From: Acorus gramineus
Taxonomy: Eukaryota > Streptophyta > Magnoliopsida > Acorales > Acoraceae
DNA length: 64,000 nucleotides
Direction: 5' to 3'
Assembly: GCA_030737835.1 (NCBI GenBank)
Contig: CM060849.1
Location: forward strand, 7,129,245 to 7,193,244
Below the pieces are notes generated by a model that had not been told where the DNA came from, did not search any database, and worked only from the letters and a program-made list of their open reading frames with translations. The position numbers and the translations under genes are program-made. Shown in pieces: positions 58,874 through 64,000 of the stretch (within the stretch, counting starts at the first letter, position 1; every line of letters starts with the position of its first letter).

Positions 58874-60559
58874 GTAAGTAAATGCATTTGTTAATAAATG
58901 TTGCTATATTTTTGTTTATGTAGATAAATTTTCATCTTACCGATTAGGCTACTCGACCAATGAGGCGGGCCATTCTTATCAGCACTTTTATAACTAGGAG
59001 CATGTTTTTATTTTTTGATATAACTGTGGGAAATTATGTGTTTAATGTGGACATATCTCCTTCTTTCTTATGTACATCATATTCCCTTATATGGTTGTTC
59101 TGTATACTATAATCTATGTTAAAAAAATAGTAGGTTTTTGGTTTGTTTAATTTTGTATTTCTCTTTTAGGAACACGGTATTAGTGCTTCTAATTTTATTC
59201 TGGTTTACAACATATGTATTACCCTGTTTATTTCATGCTATCAGAACTTGGCCTTTTAGTTTCTGGCAATCTATACACCAGGCATTTGTCTTTTTGCTAA
59301 TGCTTTGTGGCACTCATGAACTGAAATTGGTCTATAGTGAGACTGAGCTATTCTATATGACGTTGGGTCTCATCGTGAATATGCAATATTGATTGCTTAT
59401 CGATAGCTAAAATTATTTGCATCAAGTGGTTGTTTTTGCGCATTATTATATATGAGTGCTTCTATCCTTTATATTTAAAAAGCGGTTGTTTTTGTGATGG
59501 TTAATACATTGTTGTATTTTTACTTTTAAGTGGGTTTGATTGGTCAGTTGGGACGAGGAGTAATTATTTACTTTTTGGATGTTTAATTTGTATTTATATT
59601 GCTGGATTGTAGAAATTATATATTTAATTTTGGTCTTTGTTTTTGAGGGGTGGAGAAGTTTTCACCTTTCAACATGAACTTCCTGCTTGATTGTTTCTGT
59701 TTAATCTATGTAGGACACAATGGGATTAGGTGGAGGTCGTGATGATTATTGCCTAAATTAATTCTCGAGAAAACATCACTCATCTCTGTCTATTTATATT
59801 TTCTTTGGTTGACATTATCATTTTTTCGTTACTGCTTTTCTAAATCAACCAGTGGGCCATTGTGCTTTAAATGAGATCGCATAGTACTGAATTTTGTGAA
59901 TGTCATTTAGCTGAAGAATTTTTTCAAATATGTTCACTCTCCATATGCAATTTGTTTGCAATTGTATATTACTGATAGTAAGCTGCTGATGTTCTTCAGA
60001 TTCAAGTTTTTGGAGTTGTGGACGTTCGGCGTTCCACTCCCCAATGATTCTCACAATTTTTACTTTTTATGATGAATTATTGTATGTGATGTGCTTTAGA
60101 CTTACGTGATTCCTTTTGCTTGTAGAATTTTAGAAAAATTTGCTTCAGTAGTTGAGAATCCCGTGGGACGATATTTAGTTGTGAATGTTTGAAACATGCC
60201 TTTGTGTCATTACTTTATGTAGAAGATTTAAATGCATAGGTAGGAAGAACATTCATCATAGAAATTATTCCTGTATGTAAATTGTGGACCCATATTGAAA
60301 GAAGACTCTTAAGTGTTAGTTTTTCTAACCATCTAGACAACTTAAATGGACCTGCAATCTGTAATTTCTGAATTTTCTGCATAAATTGGACCTTTGAGGG
60401 AAGCGCTTTGTATATAGGTTCTCCATTCAGACTTCCCTAAAAAAAGTTTCTGCAAGTCAAATGTAGTCCCATATCATTATCTGAGCCTGCTGATCAAATC
60501 AACAGCTGAGCTTTACAGTATAGATATAAGAAATGTAAATAGTGAAAACTATAGTTGTA

Positions 60560-60995
60560 TGGGCGACACTTATGTGCCGCCTAGGCGACTAGGCGGTCCA
60601 GATAGACCTAGGCGACCGCCCACCTAATGGCACGAAAAAAAACACGATCGAAAGATTGAAACATCACCTACCTTGCCGGCCAACGGTGCAGCGAATTCTC
60701 CCGGACCCAAATGAGTCTCTATTGATTTTTTTTTCTCTCCCTCCTATCTCTCCTCAAAATTTCTGAACTCTTATCTCCTCCCTCTTTTCTCCTTCTTTAA
60801 TGCCACTAGGGTTAGATTATATTAATTTTGTTGAAATGGACATGCACCAATAAATTACATCTATGTGTTCTTTATTTATAAATAGCATTCTTCATTTTAA
60901 GTAGTATTCTTGAAAAAATTAAAGAATGGATAAGCAAATAAATAACTTTAATATAATTACCAATTTAGCACCGCCTAGGCTCGCCTAGCCGCCCA
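60560..60995. mobile_element. MITE with 'gcctaggcg' inverted ends
   Basis: The left end, 'tgggcg' followed by 'gccgcctaggcgactaggcg', pairs imperfectly with the right end, 'ccgcctaggctcgcctag' followed by 'ccgccca'. About 436 bp, no coding. The flanks show no clear duplication. Confidence 0.6.
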
Positions 60996-61654
60996 GACAA
61001 CAATGGTGAAAAGAAAACCAGTTCTTTATGTGTAAACATGTGGTTGCATCCATTTTTGGAATTTCCTCATCGTCCATCACCAAGTTGTTTATGGTCTCTC
61101 TTAAAGAAAATAAAACCCATCACTTTGATTGAGCTTGAATCAAGTCACAAGATATAAAACTAATAGGTCGGGGATCGGTTTCATCTTCTTTGTTGTAATC
61201 TATGATCTTTTGAGTATATTCTGTCAATGTTGGAATATTTAGAAAAAAAAAATGTATTTATTGTTTTTCCAGGCAAAGCATGTTACTTTACCTCTGAGTT
61301 TGACTTTTGTGAAGCTAGAATGATTTGTCAATGTGATTATTGTCTCTGTTGATAGTCCTCTTGCTTTCGTTGCAATAATATGGCTAGTGATGAAAAAGAG
61401 CTTCACTGTACAAGCTACGTTTCATCAATGCTGCTGATGTTTTTATTTGTCTTCCTGAATTGCTTGTGGCTTCTAGCAATTTATCCATACCTCATTCAAC
61501 CCTTTTTTATCCGAGGAAGTTCTATCTCTAGTTGCACTTATGTTTTCTTGATCTATGAAATCACTAATATTTCTGTTATATTCAGATTCATGTGTCCATA
61601 TTCATCCTCTCTTGCTGTCCAGTTATACAACATGTTCTAATTTCGTCATCCCCC

Positions 61655-61745
61655 TCCCCACCTCCACCCTCTCCCTCCCAATCCTCCTCCTCCCTCTCCC
61701 TCCTCCTCCCACTGCCGCCGCCACCCTCCTCCCCCACCCACCCCC
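61655..61745. repeat. Polypyrimidine tract in Alfin-like intron 3
   Basis: About 90 bp almost wholly C and T on the plus strand (ctccctcccaatcctcctcc type). Purine-rich on the other strand, with many G-runs of 2-3. Confidence 0.7.
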
Positions 61746-62524
61746 GCAACCCCATCCTGAAATTTTTTTTTGGGGGGTGGGATTGCAGCCTAGTGGGATT
61801 GTTTTAGACACCCCCCAGCCCCTGGAGATATTGGCAATCTGCGTTGATGAATAAATGGAATGTGCCTATAAAAGTATAGCTGTTTTCAGTCACTTTCTTG
61901 TTTTCTGCCCCACTGTTTCAACTGAACTTATTCATCAGATTTAAAAAAATATTTTCTACTATATGAAGTACGTGTCAGCATCACTTTTGTCATTTTCATC
62001 GTCTGCAGTTCCCATGGAATCTGTAAATTTTCATATGTTGATCATTCTAATAAACTCCTTTAGTTGATGTGCAATTAAAATGTCTTTTTATTTTATAGGA
62101 AATGTCATACACTTCTTGACATACAGGTATTAGTTTAATTTCAATCCGGGAAGAGATTTTATCCTAACCTGGTAACCCCACGGTATACAATTATAGGCAA
62201 TCAAATATCTATCATGTAAGGGAAGTATTTGCAAAATTTCAATGATACCATCCACTTATGTGTGTTTATTTTCGTAAAACTTAAATCTGTTTTTTGTGTG
62301 ATGTGCAAACATTTTGGGAAGCAACAGTAGGAAACCGTATAGAAATCAATTATATCTAGTCAATCTTTGAGCAGCAAATTGATGCTAAATTAATTCTGGA
62401 GCTGCATGTTTGTGAGTTTAGATGGAATAATGAATTTGTGAACTAGGCCGATAGATCTGCAGATAATGCATGGCTGGGCCCCATAATCTTGTTGCATTTG
62501 GTTCTTTAAGTATATGAATATCAT

Positions 62525-62679
62525 TGAGTTCAAGTCTTGGCGCTGTGTCATACCTCCTGTTTGTTATGCGAAATTCAAAAGAATTTTCTGTGGGACCAGG
62601 GACAAACAGGTGAAAGTAGCTTTCCCAGCTTCGCCATAAGGTGAGCCACAGAGAGTCCCTCCGATATCAAAAAAAAAAA
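62525..62679 (+). mobile_element. SINE with 17-bp target duplication
   Basis: Flanked by aagtatatgaatatcat (62508-62524) and aagtacatgaatatcat (62680-62696), one mismatch in 17. Ends in an A-run of about 12 at 62668-62680. The first bases, 'gagttcaagtcttggcg', resemble the B box of a tRNA-type RNA polymerase III promoter. The A box is absent, so the copy is 5'-truncated. It carries no coding. Confidence 0.8.
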
Positions 62680-63255
62680 AAGTACATGAATATCATGCTT
62701 TTTATATTTGTATGTAGTTGTTGGTTTTTTTTTTTATGTGATTGTTTTTTGTGTGTGTTTTTTCAATTTGAATGATAATCTTTAATTGGAAATATCATTA
62801 TCATGTCAGTCATGTGAAAAATAATTTTTTTTATATCCTCCCGTCTTTGTGTTCTGTTCCTTTTTGTTGCAGCTATCATTATTTCTTTCAGTTAGCCATT
62901 TAGTGATTCCAAGCCATCACAGAACCTTGTGAGCATTATTTTGTTGTTGGCTCTGTAGTGTGTTACTTCTTTGGTTCATTATGGTCAATTGGTATATGTC
63001 ATGTTGCTGGTTTGTGACACTTCATGAGTTTTATATTTATTAGGCTATATTTGCCAGAATAGAGCAAGATTTACATCACCATAGCCCTTTCTCATTACCT
63101 ACCTTTCTTTAAGAAATAGCATTTTCACATTTTCTGAATCCTGGGGAGAGTGGATGTCCCTTCTTTCTTCTTCTGGCCCAATAACTGATTTTCTTTTTTC
63201 CCAACTATTAGTCTGCTGAACTTCAACAAATCATCCTATTATTGTTTACCGACAT

Positions 63256-63700
63256 TTGGTGTGTGTTGTTTTGATGGGTGGATTTGATAGATATAATGTC
63301 CTGACACCGATTATGAAAGGACATTATTGGCATGGCAAATTCACTTGGTCAAATGGGACAATGTGTGTTGTAGCAATGAGGAAAGAGGTTTGGGGTCCTT
63401 CATCTCCAAATTATAAATTGAGCTCTCTGGGGAAATGGATTTGGAGACACATGGTGGATTCTCATCGTTATGGGCAAGGGCCATAAGAGAGAAATACTAC
63501 TCCGGAATTTATAGATTGAAAATGACTCCAATCCGAAGAGGTCAGCTTTCGTTGGTATGGAAGGACATTATTAACATGGAAAATAAGGTGAAACCACTCT
63601 TCAAGCCCGGGAATTGTGTGGCGACATCTTTTTGGAACACATCTATGTTAGCTATTTCCATATCTGTTAGGGAATTGGACAAGGGTGCTTCTTGGTGAAG
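63256..63700 (+). pseudogene. LINE relic with internal deletion
   Basis: An FTWSNG motif, typical of the end of the LINE endonuclease domain, is followed almost at once by SSLGKWIWRHM. The latter belongs to the region after the reverse transcriptase. The frame then continues through AIREKYYSGI and a shifted FWNTSM stretch to about 63700. The whole reverse transcriptase is missing, so a large deletion has joined the two ends. Orientation is the same as the host gene. Confidence 0.6.
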
Positions 63701-64000
63701 AATTGTGTAGCGCTGTTATGGGTGCAAGACTGCAAGTTGGAGCGGATGCTAAAACTTTGTGGTTGTATTTGGTTTCATTTTACAAGAACCTCTTCTTTTC
63801 TTTTTTTCTCCTTTTTAGTTTTTATGTTTCACTTTTGGAGATCCCTCGTCTTTTCGAGGGGTTAAATAAAGTAATAATATAGCTTCTACATCACTAAAAA
63901 AAATCTGACATCGTTTTAATAAATTATGGTAGTTTCTGAGTACCACTTGTATTTATCATAATCATGGTGTGCTTGTTTGGTTCATTCTGAGCACAGCTAC

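Larger units (their letters stand above)
58874..64000 (+). other. Alfin-like intron 3 (continues beyond the window)
   Basis: Starts with donor GTAAGT at 58874 and has no matching family exon to the end of the window. It contains the elements listed separately (MITE, SINE, LINE relic, pyrimidine tract). Frames at 59138-59392 and 61380-61640 are hydrophobic AT-driven translations without support as genes. Confidence 0.7.

Overview
This window is nuclear DNA of a flowering plant. It carries intron-containing genes of two plant families: two FAR1-RELATED SEQUENCE (FRS) genes and the 5' half of an Alfin-like gene. The DNA between them is mostly plant-type LTR retrotransposons, MITEs and tandem repeats. 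The species cannot be fixed from the sequence. The large repeat load and big introns suggest a medium or large dicot-type or magnoliid-type genome.

Layout. 1-3.7 kb: a degenerate noncoding minisatellite with a higher-order structure, into which a hAT-like element inserted. 3.7-8.1 kb: rearranged large-LTR fragments in opposite orientations, then a broken Ty3/gypsy pol. 8.1-11.7 kb: a block of at least three tandem-repeat families bracketed by a ~350 bp direct repeat, probably from a Tat-like LTR element. 12.0-15.2 kb: a MITE, then FRS gene 1 (two coding exons, 680 aa). 15.2-25.0 kb: local duplications, a decayed hAT-like element, a relic of a FAR1 DNA-binding domain, and a 2.44 kb solo LTR. 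25.0-37.4 kb: a Ty1/copia element with both LTRs and a 5-bp target-site duplication (TSD). Its RNase H region was split by a 3.0 kb solo LTR, which was itself split by a 3.4 kb solo LTR; each insertion keeps a perfect 5-bp TSD. 37.4-40.1 kb: MITEs and a hAT-like element with a perfect 8-bp TSD. 40.2-47.3 kb: FRS gene 2 (685 aa), with a 4.2 kb 5'UTR intron built of tandem copies and carrying a PIF/Harbinger transposase remnant. 48.8-54.4 kb: another 3.0 kb solo LTR, interrupted by a 2.56 kb solo LTR in the opposite orientation. 55.3-56.5 kb: the 3' end of a LINE on the minus strand. 57.6 kb to the end: an Alfin-like gene, of which only exons 1-3 lie in the window; its third intron exceeds 5 kb and holds a MITE, a SINE with a 17-bp TSD, and a LINE relic.

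How it fits together. The only likely functional genes are the two FRS genes and the Alfin-like gene, all on the plus strand and all chromatin or transcription factors. The FRS pair shares exon structure and an intron at the same place and phase, so it looks like a tandem duplication later pushed apart by nested retroelements. The most unusual signal is a short hairpin-forming motif, TGAGC-loop-GCTCA after GAGGGG, found 360-540 bp inside the start of all five intact solo LTRs, which otherwise fall into two diverged families.
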